Assembly (NCBI GenBank): GCA_031769625.1
Contig: JAUIMM010002300.1
Coordinates: forward strand, 102,831 to 166,830
Direction: 5' to 3'
From: Taudactylus pleione
Lineage: Eukaryota > Chordata > Amphibia > Anura > Myobatrachidae
Length of the DNA: 64,000 bases
Of this stretch, positions 7,679 to 18,700 are shown piece by piece. The notes below the pieces were generated by a model. That model ran no database searches. It was not told where the DNA came from and was given only the letters and a program-made list of their open reading frames with translations. The first letter of the stretch is position 1; each line of letters begins with the position of its first letter. The position numbers were made by a program, and so were the translations under genes.

Positions 7679-10600
7679 CTAACTTAAACAAACAATTTCT
7701 TTCCATTTCCTATGTTTCCACAACCCCTCTGCATCCTCCCCCCCACCAGCATGCTTATCCCACATATAACATGTGTAAAGTTTCCCCAGTATCATATGAA
7801 TACATTCCCTTGCATCAATATCATCTCGTCTAAACACATAAATATTCCTAACATCCCACAAAACTTCCGAAACACATACCATAATTAGCCACAGCAACCT
7901 TTCATTCACACTACCACACGCACCCAGCCCAAACATAGCCACCTTCCATGACATCACCTGAATCCCAGACAACTCTTTTATCAAACCACCCAAATCCTTC
8001 CACACACGCTGTGCATATGAACAATTCCAAAACAAATGGATCACACTCTCAAAACCTCTACACCCTTCCCGTGGACACTCTTCTGACAAAACCAAATGTC
8101 TTTTCAACAGCACTTGTCTCACAGACAACACACCATGAAGCTTCATCCATACCACCTCCCTCTGTCTATTATTCAAACCACTCACATTAATCATCTTCCA
8201 TGTTCTCACACTATCTGTGGAAGTCAAACCATCAATAAGACAAACCTCCTCACGCCCCTTCAACATTTTAATAACATTCTTCCTTTCTCTGAAGTCCTTC
8301 ACACTCACCCCTAATAGATCAAATTTCCTCACAAACACTTCAATCACACTATACCAATTACACACTCTAAACGCCATTGGCACTGCATTTTCCCTGACAC
8401 GCCACTTCAAGCCACACATCATCCAACCAGCCATATATTTCATCATATAAGCAGCCTTACTATCAATCTCCATCAATCTCAAAACTTGAGCAATATAATT
8501 CAACCCAAAATACACTTCTAAATTTGGAAACCTCATACCTCCATTCTGCCACTCTTTCATCACATGTTCACGTTTCAGACGCTCCATCTTACATCCCCAA
8601 AAGAAAAGAAACAGCATTCTATTAATCTTCCTCACACCCCGGGAACCTGGCGGAAACACATTTGCAATATGCAATAACATAGGTAACACCACTGCTTTAA
8701 TAATTAGAACCTTCCCAAACATAGTCAATTTTCTTAAATTCCAAAAGTTAAGCTTTTTAGCCACTTTCCTCCCTACTTCATCCCAACTTTCCTTACCATT
8801 CAGACACTCATCAAAAATAACCCCTAACACCTTTATCCCACCTGACACACACTCCATCTGACTATCCCTCACACTACTGTCCCCAAACCCTTTCACTTTG
8901 GACTTGTCCCAATTAACCTTAAAGGCAGATGCCCCACAAAACAACTGTATTAATAATTTTGCTCTGTCCAAAGTAACCTTACTTCCACCCACAACAACCA
9001 CATCATCCATATAAGCTAGTGTTTTCACACATCTCCCATTACTTCCAGGCACCAAAAAACCTCTAACAACCTTATCCCTACGCAACATACATAACAAAGG
9101 CTCAAGCACACAAATGAACATAATAGGAGACAAAGGACAACCCTGACGTACCCCAGACTCAATACTAACATGCTCACTCAAATACCCATTCACCAACAAT
9201 CTACTACAAGCACCTGCATACAAACATCTAATCTTATTCACAAACTCCCCAGGAAAACCCATCCGCACCAGAACATTAAACATAAATACATGAGACACTC
9301 TATCATATGCTTTTTCGAAATCAAGCGCCATCACATACATCTTCTGCTTTCTTACTAGACAATCACCTATCATATCACGCAACAACATTAAATTATCATG
9401 CATACGACGTCCTGGGACCGCACATACCTGCTCCTCACCAATCACCTGACTAATAACCACTCTCATACGACATGCTATCAGCTTTGCAAACAACTTATAA
9501 TCGGAGTTCAATAGTGTAATAGGCCTCCAATTTGCCAAACACCGCCTATCACCTTTTTTATGAATTAAAACAACCACACCTTCTTTCATAGAATCATTCA
9601 TCTGGCCATTCACAAAAATATAACGCATGACTTCAACCAAATCAACTTTCACAACATCCCACATACTCATATAAAATTCAACAGGCAAACCATCCTTACC
9701 AGGAGATTTATTCCTCCCCATGCTCTTCAATACATCTTTCACCTCATCCTCAGACATATCATTCAATAATAAATCACAATCACCCATATTGACTTTTTCA
9801 CTAACAGCACTCAACACCTCACTCTGCATATCTCCATCACCCACCTTCCATTCATACAATTTCTTATAAAATTTCTCAACCTCAAACATAACATCTTCCG
9901 CACCCACTTCCATACCACGATCATCCAATACCACATCCATAGCCTTAGACCCTCCACATATCTTTTTGAAAAAAAACCTGCTACATCTTTCATCCTTCTC
10001 CATATGTTCAACTTTCGCACTATATATAATCTGTCTACCCCTCTCCTCCAACATCTTATTCACCTCAAACCTCACTGCCTTAATATCATCTGCAACCTCT
10101 TGCCCCATTTCTCTCATCCTATACAAAAACCACAATCTCTTATTCAACCATTCATACCTATTACGCTTGCGCCGAGCCACAATATGGCCACTTCTTCTGA
10201 AAAACACACCCACTTTCATCTTCACCCATTCCCACCAATCAAGCACATTCACAAACTCACTTTTACACATCTGCCATTTAGCATAATTTTTAAAGAAATG
10301 TTTTCTAACTTGGTCATCTTCAAGCAACCGTACATTCAGCTTCCACACACCTTTCCCATGCCTCACACCATTCTTACATTCTACCTTACATATCAGACAC
10401 TCATGATCAGAGTAAGACACACTCACTTGCACAAAACTAACACACTTCAAAACTTTAGTAACAAAAACATAATCCAAACGAGACTCAATCATTCCTCTAT
10501 CAGCCTTATAAGTAAATAATGGCTTACCACCAGTACACACACTTGCAGCATCCACTAAATCAAAATCCACAATCATTCTTTTTAACATATTACCAGTCAC

Positions 10601-11071
10601 ATCCACCTTACTCGTACAAACGCTCTGCCTTCCCTGCACCTCAATTATACAATTCATGTCACCAATCAAAATAACAGGTGTTTTACCTGGTAAAAAATAT
10701 ACAATCTTTTCAAACAACTCTTTGCGCTCAATCAAATTAACTGGCGCATAAACATTAATGACCCTTAATTTAATCCCTCTAAAACAAATATCAACCAAAA
10801 TGCAACGACCCTGCTCAATAATGACATAGGATTCAAAGGAAATCTCCCTACTCTGGGCTAATACCCCCACGCCATCATTTCTATTTAATGCAGAACCAGA
10901 CCATATTGCAGCACCATGTGGCCATTCATCTTGTTTAGGAGCTTCACATATGCCACACTCCTGTAAACAAATTAAATCCCCCCCTTTAGCCCTAATATCT
11001 TCCAAAATTGCGGCTCTCCTGGCATTGGACTTAAATACCCTTACATTTTGGGAAATTATAGATATAGACAT
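7679..11071 (-). CDS. LINE ORF2 protein, APE endonuclease-reverse transcriptase (copy B)
   Basis: This 1130-aa protein starts at the first in-frame ATG (11071-11069). Translating from the upstream GTG would add ten residues that no family member needs. The APE endonuclease covers residues 1 to about 230, with Asn9, Glu38, Tyr108, Asp138 and Asn140 (GDMN), Asp200 (SRLDYVF) and Asp222-His223 (SDH) all present. The reverse transcriptase spans about 430-720: KSPGKDG (455-461), NWRPITLLN (514-522), motif A Asp584 (ALDFEKAYD), GVRQGCPLSP (640-649) and YMDD (687-690). A C-terminal CCHC-like motif lies at about 999-1017 (Cys, Cys, HLFWNC), as in L1. No RNase H domain is seen. It should nick the satellite and prime cDNA there. 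The sense strand is strikingly poor in C, unlike ORF1. Confidence 0.95.
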   Translation of the reverse strand: MSISIISQNVRVFKSNARRAAILEDIRAKGGDLICLQECGICEAPKQDEWPHGAAIWSGSALNRNDGVGVLAQSREISFESYVIIEQGRCILVDICFRGIKLRVINVYAPVNLIERKELFEKIVYFLPGKTPVILIGDMNCIIEVQGRQSVCTSKVDVTGNMLKRMIVDFDLVDAASVCTGGKPLFTYKADRGMIESRLDYVFVTKVLKCVSFVQVSVSYSDHECLICKVECKNGVRHGKGVWKLNVRLLEDDQVRKHFFKNYAKWQMCKSEFVNVLDWWEWVKMKVGVFFRRSGHIVARRKRNRYEWLNKRLWFLYRMREMGQEVADDIKAVRFEVNKMLEERGRQIIYSAKVEHMEKDERCSRFFFKKICGGSKAMDVVLDDRGMEVGAEDVMFEVEKFYKKLYEWKVGDGDMQSEVLSAVSEKVNMGDCDLLLNDMSEDEVKDVLKSMGRNKSPGKDGLPVEFYMSMWDVVKVDLVEVMRYIFVNGQMNDSMKEGVVVLIHKKGDRRCLANWRPITLLNSDYKLFAKLIACRMRVVISQVIGEEQVCAVPGRRMHDNLMLLRDMIGDCLVRKQKMYVMALDFEKAYDRVSHVFMFNVLVRMGFPGEFVNKIRCLYAGACSRLLVNGYLSEHVSIESGVRQGCPLSPIMFICVLEPLLCMLRRDKVVRGFLVPGSNGRCVKTLAYMDDVVVVGGSKVTLDRAKLLIQLFCGASAFKVNWDKSKVKGFGDSSVRDSQMECVSGGIKVLGVIFDECLNGKESWDEVGRKVAKKLNFWNLRKLTMFGKVLIIKAVVLPMLLHIANVFPPGSRGVRKINRMLFLFFWGCKMERLKREHVMKEWQNGGMRFPNLEVYFGLNYIAQVLRLMEIDSKAAYMMKYMAGWMMCGLKWRVRENAVPMAFRVCNWYSVIEVFVRKFDLLGVSVKDFRERKNVIKMLKGREEVCLIDGLTSTDSVRTWKMINVSGLNNRQREVVWMKLHGVLSVRQVLLKRHLVLSEECPREGCRGFESVIHLFWNCSYAQRVWKDLGGLIKELSGIQVMSWKVAMFGLGACGSVNERLLWLIMVCVSEVLWDVRNIYVFRRDDIDARECIHMILGKLYTCYMWDKHAGGGEDAEGLWKHRKWKEIVCLS

Positions 11072-11128
11072 CGCGCCAGGCAAATTATAAGAAAGCAGCA
11101 CATTACATCATGACTACATTGCCAACAT

Positions 11129-12646
11129 TCATTTCCCACTACATACATCAATAAAGGATTCAACATCACCAGTGCTCAAAAAAGGCTGAGCAGGCGAATC
11201 CCCCTGCACACCACCCTCAGTCTGAATACACTGAGCAGGCTGATCAATAGCTTCCATAGGGACTGTAGCATCAACTGTGCCAGGCAAACACCCAGCAGAC
11301 TGCATGCCAGTATCTGAGACAGGCTGACCAGCCATCACCACCACCTCCTGGCTGGCTACCTCCATATCACCCTCTTCTACTGGCAGGCCTTCAAAACGAT
11401 TACTTGTAGTTACTGCAACCTTCACATCCAGCCGTGGGCGCTTTAAAGCGCTACCAGTCGCTACTCCACGATTCCTATTTACAGAGGTAAAACCATCCAG
11501 ATCGTCTGAACTCCTAACAGTTGCAGGACTACTTCCACAACCAGACACGGTGTCAAAATCAGATTCGGATTCACTCCAATGACATTGCAAGGATGCTGTA
11601 GCATTGCTATCAGAAGGACTTGCTGAGGTGTCTGGAAACTCTGCTATGTTAGCAGTGCCACTCAAAGCAGGAGGGGAGGAACTGACTTGTGAAACAGGGG
11701 AGACAACTTGTCCAACAACTGAAGCAGGCACATTGCCTTTCTCAGCCTCCCACACAGTCTTAAACCCATATCTTTCCACCATCTCCACTTTAAACTTAAA
11801 CTGCCTCTCCTGTTCCAGCAGCTCAGCCTCATTAACAGCAGGTGTTTCAGCATTACTCTCACTCCTGTTAACTATTCCACTCCCAGAATGTGATGGTACA
11901 TTAAGCTGTTCATGCAGCCTTCTCGTATCCTTAGCCATTTCCTCAGGCCCTTTAGGGCAGCTCCTCATAACATGACCAGTATCCCCACATATGTCACACT
12001 TTCGTGCCTGAGGACATTCTGCAGCTTCATGCCCAGGCAAACCACAGTTTCTGCAACATTTTCCCACACTGCAATTTTCCTTAGTATGGCCATACTTAAA
12101 GCAACTCCTGCAAAAAAAAGGCTGGTCAGGATAAAACAAGTACCCTCTAGCTCCTCCAATATTAAAGTTCCCAGGAGGGTGCATAACTCCACCAATGCCA
12201 CTGGGATCCAGTCTCAAGCGTACCCAAAATTTAGTCTTGCCGTTAAATATGCCGACATAATTTTCTAGGCGAATTCCTCCACGAACTGAAGAGCAATACC
12301 TGGACAGAAAAGCTCTAATAATGTCTGGCTCCACAAAGGGGTTGTACATGTGCACCGTTAATGGCCTCTCTGCTCCCATAAATAAAGGCAACACCTCAAT
12401 TCCATGTAATAAAGGGTCTTTTGCAAAGGTTTTAACCCTCTCAAATGCATTCAGGCAGTTCTCAGGATGGCAAAAAGTCACATCATAAATGCCAGTTGAA
12501 GGAAACTCTTGAATACAGTAAATCTCCTCCTTACTTACCCCAGCCAGACCAACCAAAATTCTGTCCCATAAAGTACGCAGGGTTCTTCTTTGACCAGTAA
12601 CCTCCTCAGCATATTTAAAGCGAATGGTATTCTTCAATCCAGACAT
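11129..12646 (-). CDS. LINE ORF1 zinc-knuckle protein (copy B)
   Basis: 505 aa from the ATG at 12646-12644, identical in protein sequence to copy A; three CX2CX4HX4C knuckles are intact. Its TGA stop (11131-11129) is followed at once by ATG TTG GCA ATG TAG, so ribosomes meet several short decoy ATGs before the ORF2 ATG 57 bases downstream. Confidence 0.92.
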   Translation of the reverse strand: MSGLKNTIRFKYAEEVTGQRRTLRTLWDRILVGLAGVSKEEIYCIQEFPSTGIYDVTFCHPENCLNAFERVKTFAKDPLLHGIEVLPLFMGAERPLTVHMYNPFVEPDIIRAFLSRYCSSVRGGIRLENYVGIFNGKTKFWVRLRLDPSGIGGVMHPPGNFNIGGARGYLFYPDQPFFCRSCFKYGHTKENCSVGKCCRNCGLPGHEAAECPQARKCDICGDTGHVMRSCPKGPEEMAKDTRRLHEQLNVPSHSGSGIVNRSESNAETPAVNEAELLEQERQFKFKVEMVERYGFKTVWEAEKGNVPASVVGQVVSPVSQVSSSPPALSGTANIAEFPDTSASPSDSNATASLQCHWSESESDFDTVSGCGSSPATVRSSDDLDGFTSVNRNRGVATGSALKRPRLDVKVAVTTSNRFEGLPVEEGDMEVASQEVVVMAGQPVSDTGMQSAGCLPGTVDATVPMEAIDQPAQCIQTEGGVQGDSPAQPFLSTGDVESFIDVCSGK

Positions 12647-12756
12647 CCTGGCAGCCTCAAGGACTCCAAACAGCAGTAGGCAATCACAAATCAACGTCCC
12701 AGGATCCCCTAGCAAGGAGACCCTGATTCCTTCCAACCAGACCAGATGCAGCAATT

Positions 12757-12789
12757 ACACCACACCTGGTCCTAGCCAAAATGGCCGAG
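12757..12789 (-). other. U2 snRNA-like segment in the LINE 5' leader (copy B)
   Basis: Same 33 bases as in copy A, at the same distance from the element 5' end, with the same five transitions and one inserted base relative to U2 nucleotides 8-39. Confidence 0.6.
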
Positions 12790-12811
12790 GATCACATCCT
12801 GCTACATGACA

Positions 12812-15445
12812 TACAAAAGTAGCCATGTAACATGTGGAAGAAAGGAACAGAAATCACAAATACCATTAGGGGTAGTATAAATCATATGCCATTACAATTA
12901 AGGAGACCATTTATTGAAAAAAAATGGCTCCAGGGATCAAGGGTGCTCATGGGTCCCACTAGTATCGGTGAAGGGGGACCTGAAGATTCATTTTTTTCCC
13001 CTCAATGGGGGCCATTTTGCTCTGAGGGGATGGGGAGAAATGAGGCCTATGCCCCCAGTGCTTGTTCTACAATCACATGTCAATACAACCTGCTGCTGCA
13101 CTCACCTGTTTGCACTTTTGCATTTATAAACACTTCATATGATTCATTAAACAACTGATAAGAAGAGGACTGATCTTTTGGTGTCGCATTTTGCCTCCAT
13201 GTCTTGTCTCCATTTATCTGCCTCTATTCCGGCCCTAATTCTGGGACTAAAGTCAAAGTCCCTGTAAAGTGGATGTATTTGCGGAGGATTGGCTAATTAA
13301 ATAATGAATATATTCTATTGTGTTATGATTATCCAACCCCTATGACACTTCTGCAATGCCATTTGGAAATTGTTTATCAGGTCTCCGGTTTTGACTTTTT
13401 CGCACCATTGCAGGGGCAACCACATGGATACAACTGTTGGAGGCATGAATTGCTCTCCATTACTTCCAACAACTTGGATATTTGTTACATTTCTATATTG
13501 AGGCAAAATATGCTAGAGTAGTTCACATTTACTATTCAGATAATTTCTGTCATATTTTGAAAATATATTTTAGGTGTGTAATGCTTGAATTTTCCTCATT
13601 GTTTGACTTTGGACCAGCTGGAGGCATTCATTTTCTCCATTTGCAAGAACAAGCAGTGATATGATGAATCTTGAGGTCTTTGTCTCCCTCAAGTGGGCTT
13701 CTTCAAGGAAGTGCAATGGTTATAAGCAGCAGTAGATTGTGACATCATAGAAGAATGTTGTTATAGTGGCAGAATCTGCTAGCTGACTGTTTACATTCTA
13801 ATGCCATGGTGACTGCATGGCAGCCACTCCTGAACATTCTGTGGACAGTATGAATATTCCGTAGACTCCTGAACATTCTGTAAACACTGTTAACATTCCA
13901 ATTAAGGTTCTAGACTGTCTGATTAACTGCCGAGAGAAGACATGAAGAAAGAAAGGCTGCCAGTTGGTTTGTGGATGTGGCAGAGGCTTGCAGGAGGCAG
14001 TGCATTCACAAATCATGCACCCAGAGAGAAAGAGAGGGAGGGAAAAAAGTCTGCATATGTTAAATTGATAACATAGAGATGAATTGAAAAAAAAAGTAAT
14101 AACTCCAAGGCTCTAAATGACATTGAAATCCTCTGCTCTCTTTTGGTAACATTAAATCAAAGAAATTAAAGTGTAGATTAAAAAGGAGAAGGAAAGCATG
14201 GGGGGGAAATTGAACCAGGCCAAATGAAAAAACATATATCGGAGAAAAGGACACAAATACAGGGGTGCATCTGCTGTTTGGTTTGGAGTTGCAGTGCTGT
14301 CTCCTAGATACCATGCTCCTAATTTACTGCTGCAGTTTCTAACTACCAGCCCAAGCTCTGACCCAATGAGCTGACCATACTTGAGAACAAAGCATAAATA
14401 ATCTTTTTATAAACCACTTTATATCAAATACCATTATAAATCAATGTATATGTGTTTACATTTATAATACTTACCATATGCTAAGCATCATATATTTAAT
14501 CTTTTAAAGTCAACTAAGTGGGCAAACAGTGCAAATATTACTTCATTTACACTTAAAATGTACCAGCTGCAACATAATTTGTATATATGCAAAATACTTT
14601 GCAGCTAAACTTTATGCTTATAAATGAAGTAATGTGTGCGCTATCTATCTGCTTAGTTAACATTTAAGCATTGAATTACTGGTAATTAGCATATGATAAG
14701 TACTGGAAATTCTAATAAATATATACATGTATTTATTTTTTATTTAAAAATAGCTCTCCCTAATTGTAATAGTATATGATTTAAACTACCCATTGTGTTC
14801 ATCAGCAATTCTCAATGTCTCTCTATGTGAGGTAGCTGCTTGTGTCTGATAAGTACCAAATCAGAAGCGCAGCCCCCAAGCTTTGAGACATAAGAGAGCC
14901 TGAAGACCCTGAATCTAAGGTGTACCCTGGTGCTCTGTGATGATGGGTCTTTGGCTTTTGTGGGTTAAAGAGAAATGGTGCTTATTTGCACAGCATGCTT
15001 TTACACTCTCCTGGGTGATTGGAGCATACTTCTATGGCTTCTGTAAAAAACAATAATAATAAAAAAAAAATAATATATATATATAAATATATATAGGACC
15101 CGTGATGTTCTTGAGGTTGTGGTTATGCACTACAGCGCTGTCTAGAACTAAGGCTTCCCTGTATTGGATCATGGTAGATTTTTCCACAGTACCAAGCAAA
15201 ACCTATTGGCTGCAGCAGTACAGCATCATGCCGTTAGGCCTGAAGTGACCTAGGGGAGTGCTCCAATCATTCAAGAAACAGCAAAAATGCACTGGGCACA
15301 TGAGCCTCATTTCTCCCCATCAAGTCAGAACCATGAAGCCCATCTTTGACATCCATGGCGCCAAAAGGCTCCTTAGAATACAAGGGTCTGCAGGCTCCCA
15401 TCCAACACTAGGCTTGGGAACAAACTCCAACTTTGTTACATCACA
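12812..15445. repeat. Satellite unit S2, single unit between LINEs B and C
   Basis: Exactly 2,634 bp from the ACA duplication right of LINE B to the ACA at 15443-15445 left of LINE C. It holds the same palindrome (14475-14695), 39-bp blocks (13827-13904) and TA-repeat stretch as the reference unit. No gene is visible. Confidence 0.95.
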
Positions 15446-15457
15446 TTTTCTTTTTTT
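15446..15457 (-). repeat. Short poly(A) tail of LINE C
   Basis: Plus strand T4, C, T7. It is less than half the length of the other tails. Confidence 0.85.
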
Positions 15458-15756
15458 GAAACCGTTCAGGTGTAAGATAACTTCTCCATTCCCAAAAGGG
15501 ATACAGCCACTGTTTGAAGTATCTAACAACTCATCATTAGGTTTCATCCACCAAAAGAAAAATTCCAATTACTGTACATCATATTAACTTACCAGAAAAA
15601 AAAACAACAAACAAAGACATAGATCCTTTCCACAAAACTTATTAATAACAAAAACACCAATAAGTACTATCACTGAAATAACACCACCCCTTAAACAAAT
15701 TATAAACATACTACAAAAAAATCATCCCTAAAACACTAGCACTCCTCCCACCCCAG

Positions 15757-18700
15757 CTAACTTAAACAAACAATTTCTTTCCATTTCCTATGTTTCCACA
15801 ACCCCTCTGCATCCTCCCCCCCACCAGCATGCTTATCCCACATATAACATGTGTAAAGTTTCCCCAGTATCATATGAATACATTCCCTTGCATCAATATC
15901 ATCTCGTCTAAACACATAAATATTCCTAACATCCCACAAAACTTCCGAAACACTTACCATAATTAGCCACAGCAACCTTTCATTCACACTACCACACGCA
16001 CCCAGCCCAAACATAGCCACCTTCCATGACATCACCTGAATCCCAGACAACTCTTTTATCAAACCACCCAAATCCTTCCACACACGCTGTGCATATGAAC
16101 AATTCCAAAACAAATGGATCACACTCTCAAAACCTCTACACCCTTCCCGTGGACACTCTTCTGACAAAACCAAATGTCTTTTCAACAGCACTTGTCTCAC
16201 AGACAACACACCATGAAGCTTCATCCATACCACCTCCCTCTGTCTATTATTCAAACCACTCACATTAATCATCTTCCATGTTCTCACACTATCTGTGGAA
16301 GTCAAACCATCAATAAGACAAACCTCCTCACGCCCCTTCAACATTTTAATAACATTCTTCCTTTCTCTGAAGTCCTTCACACTCACCCCTAATAAATCAA
16401 ATTTCCTCACAAACACTTCAATCACACTATACCAATTACACACTCTAAACGCCATTGGCACTGCATTTTCCCTGACACGCCACTTCAAGCCACACATCAT
16501 CCAACCAGCCATATATTTCATCATATAAGCAGCCTTACTATCAATCTCCATCAATCTCAAAACTTGAGCAATATAATTCAACCCAAAATACACTTCTAAA
16601 TTTGGAAACCTCATACCTCCATTCTGCCACTCTTTCATCACATGTTCACGTTTCAGACGCTCCATCTTACATCCCCAAAAGAAAAGAAACAGCATTCTAT
16701 TAATCTTCCTCACACCCCGGGAACCTGGCGGAAACACATTTGCAATATGCAATAACATAGGTAACACCACTGCTTTAATAATTAGAACCTTCCCAAACAT
16801 AGTCAATTTTCTTAAATTCCAAAAGTTAAGCTTTTTAGCCACTTTCCTCCCTACTTCATCCCAACTTTCCTTACCATTCAGACACTCATCAAAAATAACC
16901 CCTAACACCTTTATCCCACCTGACACACACTCCATCTGACTATCCCTCACACTACTGTCCCCAAACCCTTTCACTTTGGACTTGTCCCAATTAACCTTAA
17001 AGGCAGATGCCCCACAAAACAACTGTATTAATAATTTTGCTCTGTCCAAAGTAACCTTACTTCCACCCACAACAACCACATCATCCATATAAGCTAGTGT
17101 TTTCACACATCTCCCATTACTTCCAGGCACCAAAAAACCTCTAACAACCTTATCCCTACGCAACATACATAACAAAGGCTCAAGCACACAAATGAACATA
17201 ATAGGAGACAAAGGACAACCCTGACGTACCCCAGACTCAATACTAACATGCTCACTCAAATACCCATTCACCAACAATCTACTACAAGCACCTGCATACA
17301 AACATCTAATCTTATTCACAAACTCCCCAGGAAAACCCATCCGCACCAGAACATTAAACATAAATACATGAGACACTCTATCATATGCTTTTTCGAAATC
17401 AAGCGCCATCACATACATCTTCTGCTTTCTTACTAGACAATCACCTATCATATCACGCAACAACATTAAATTATCATGCATACGACGTCCTGGGACCGCA
17501 CATACCTGCTCCTCACCAATCACCTGACTAATAACCACTCTCATACGACATGCTATCAGCTTTGCAAACAACTTATAATCGGAGTTCAATAGTGTAATAG
17601 GCCTCCAATTTGCCAAACACCGCCTATCACCTTTTTTATGAATTAAAACAACCACACCTTCTTTCATAGAATCATTCATCTGGCCATTCACAAAAATATA
17701 ACGCATGACTTCAACCAAATCAACTTTCACAACATCCCACATACTCGTATAAAATTCAACAGGCAAACCATCCTTACCAGGAGATTTATTCCTCCCCATG
17801 CTCTTCAATACATCTTTCACCTCATCCTCAGACATATCATTCAATAATAAATCACAATCACCCATATTGACTTTTTCACTAACAGCACTCAACACCTCAC
17901 TCTGCATATCTCCATCACCCACCTTCCATTCATACAATTTCTTATAAAATTTCTCAACCTCAAACATAACATCTTCCGCACCCACTTCCATACCACGATC
18001 ATCCAATACCACATCCATAGCCTTAGACCCTCCACATATCTTTTTGAAAAAAAACCTGCTACATCTTTCATCCTTCTCCATATGTTCAACTTTCGCACTA
18101 TATATAATCTGTCTACCCCTCTCCTCCAACATCTTATTCACCTCAAACCTCACTGCCTTAATATCATCTGCAACCTCTTGCCCCATTTCTCTCATCCTAT
18201 ACAAAAACCACAATCTCTTATTCAACCATTCATACCTATTACGCTTGCGCCGAGCCACAATATGGCCACTTCTTCTGAAAAACACACCCACTTTCATCTT
18301 CACCCATTCCCACCAATCAAGCACATTCACAAACTCACTTTTACACATCTGCCATTTAGCATAATTTTTAAAGAAATGTTTTCTAACTTGGTCATCTTCA
18401 AGCAACCGTACATTCAGCTTCCACACACCTTTCCCATGCCTCACACCATTCTTACATTCTACCTTACATATCAGACACTCATGATCAGAGTAAGACACAC
18501 TCACTTGCACAAAACTAACACACTTCAAAACTTTAGTAACAAAAACGTAATCCAAACGAGACTCAATCATTCCTCTATCAGCCTTATAAGTAAATAATGG
18601 CTTACCACCAGTACACACACTTGCAGCATCCACTAAATCAAAATCCACAATCATTCTTTTTAACATATTACCAGTCACATCCACCTTACTCGTACAAACG

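Larger units (their letters stand above)
7335..12808 (-). mobile_element. LINE copy B, complete Tx1-like non-LTR retrotransposon
   Basis: Complete element on the minus strand: 5' leader 12647-12808, ORF1, 57-bp spacer, ORF2, 298-bp 3' UTR (7381-7678) and an A-rich tail. The 3' UTR shows no AATAAA or ATTAAA on the sense strand, only a small TCCC/GGGA hairpin near 7413-7424. The leader starts with two start-stop codons (ATG TAG, ATG TGA) and the U2-like segment. The 5' junction is the standard one, with ACA at 12809-12811. The 3' junction is not: the tail joins the satellite about 8 bases earlier than in copies C, D, E and G, so B has a small target deletion instead of a duplication. Private changes include C-to-G at 12490 (synonymous), one silent ORF2 site near 8314 and one 3' UTR site near 7633. 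Confidence 0.95.

Noticed and set aside
7948..10519. Plus-strand ORFs opposite ORF2 (up to 171 codons)
   Set aside because: Shadows of ORF2 produced by its low C content; no domain, and repeated in all copies.
11072..11101. ORF2 start at GTG 11101 (and ORF1 start at TTG 12754)
   Set aside because: GTG and TTG starts are a bacterial convention. In this eukaryotic element the first in-frame ATGs, at 11071 and 12646, are the credible starts.
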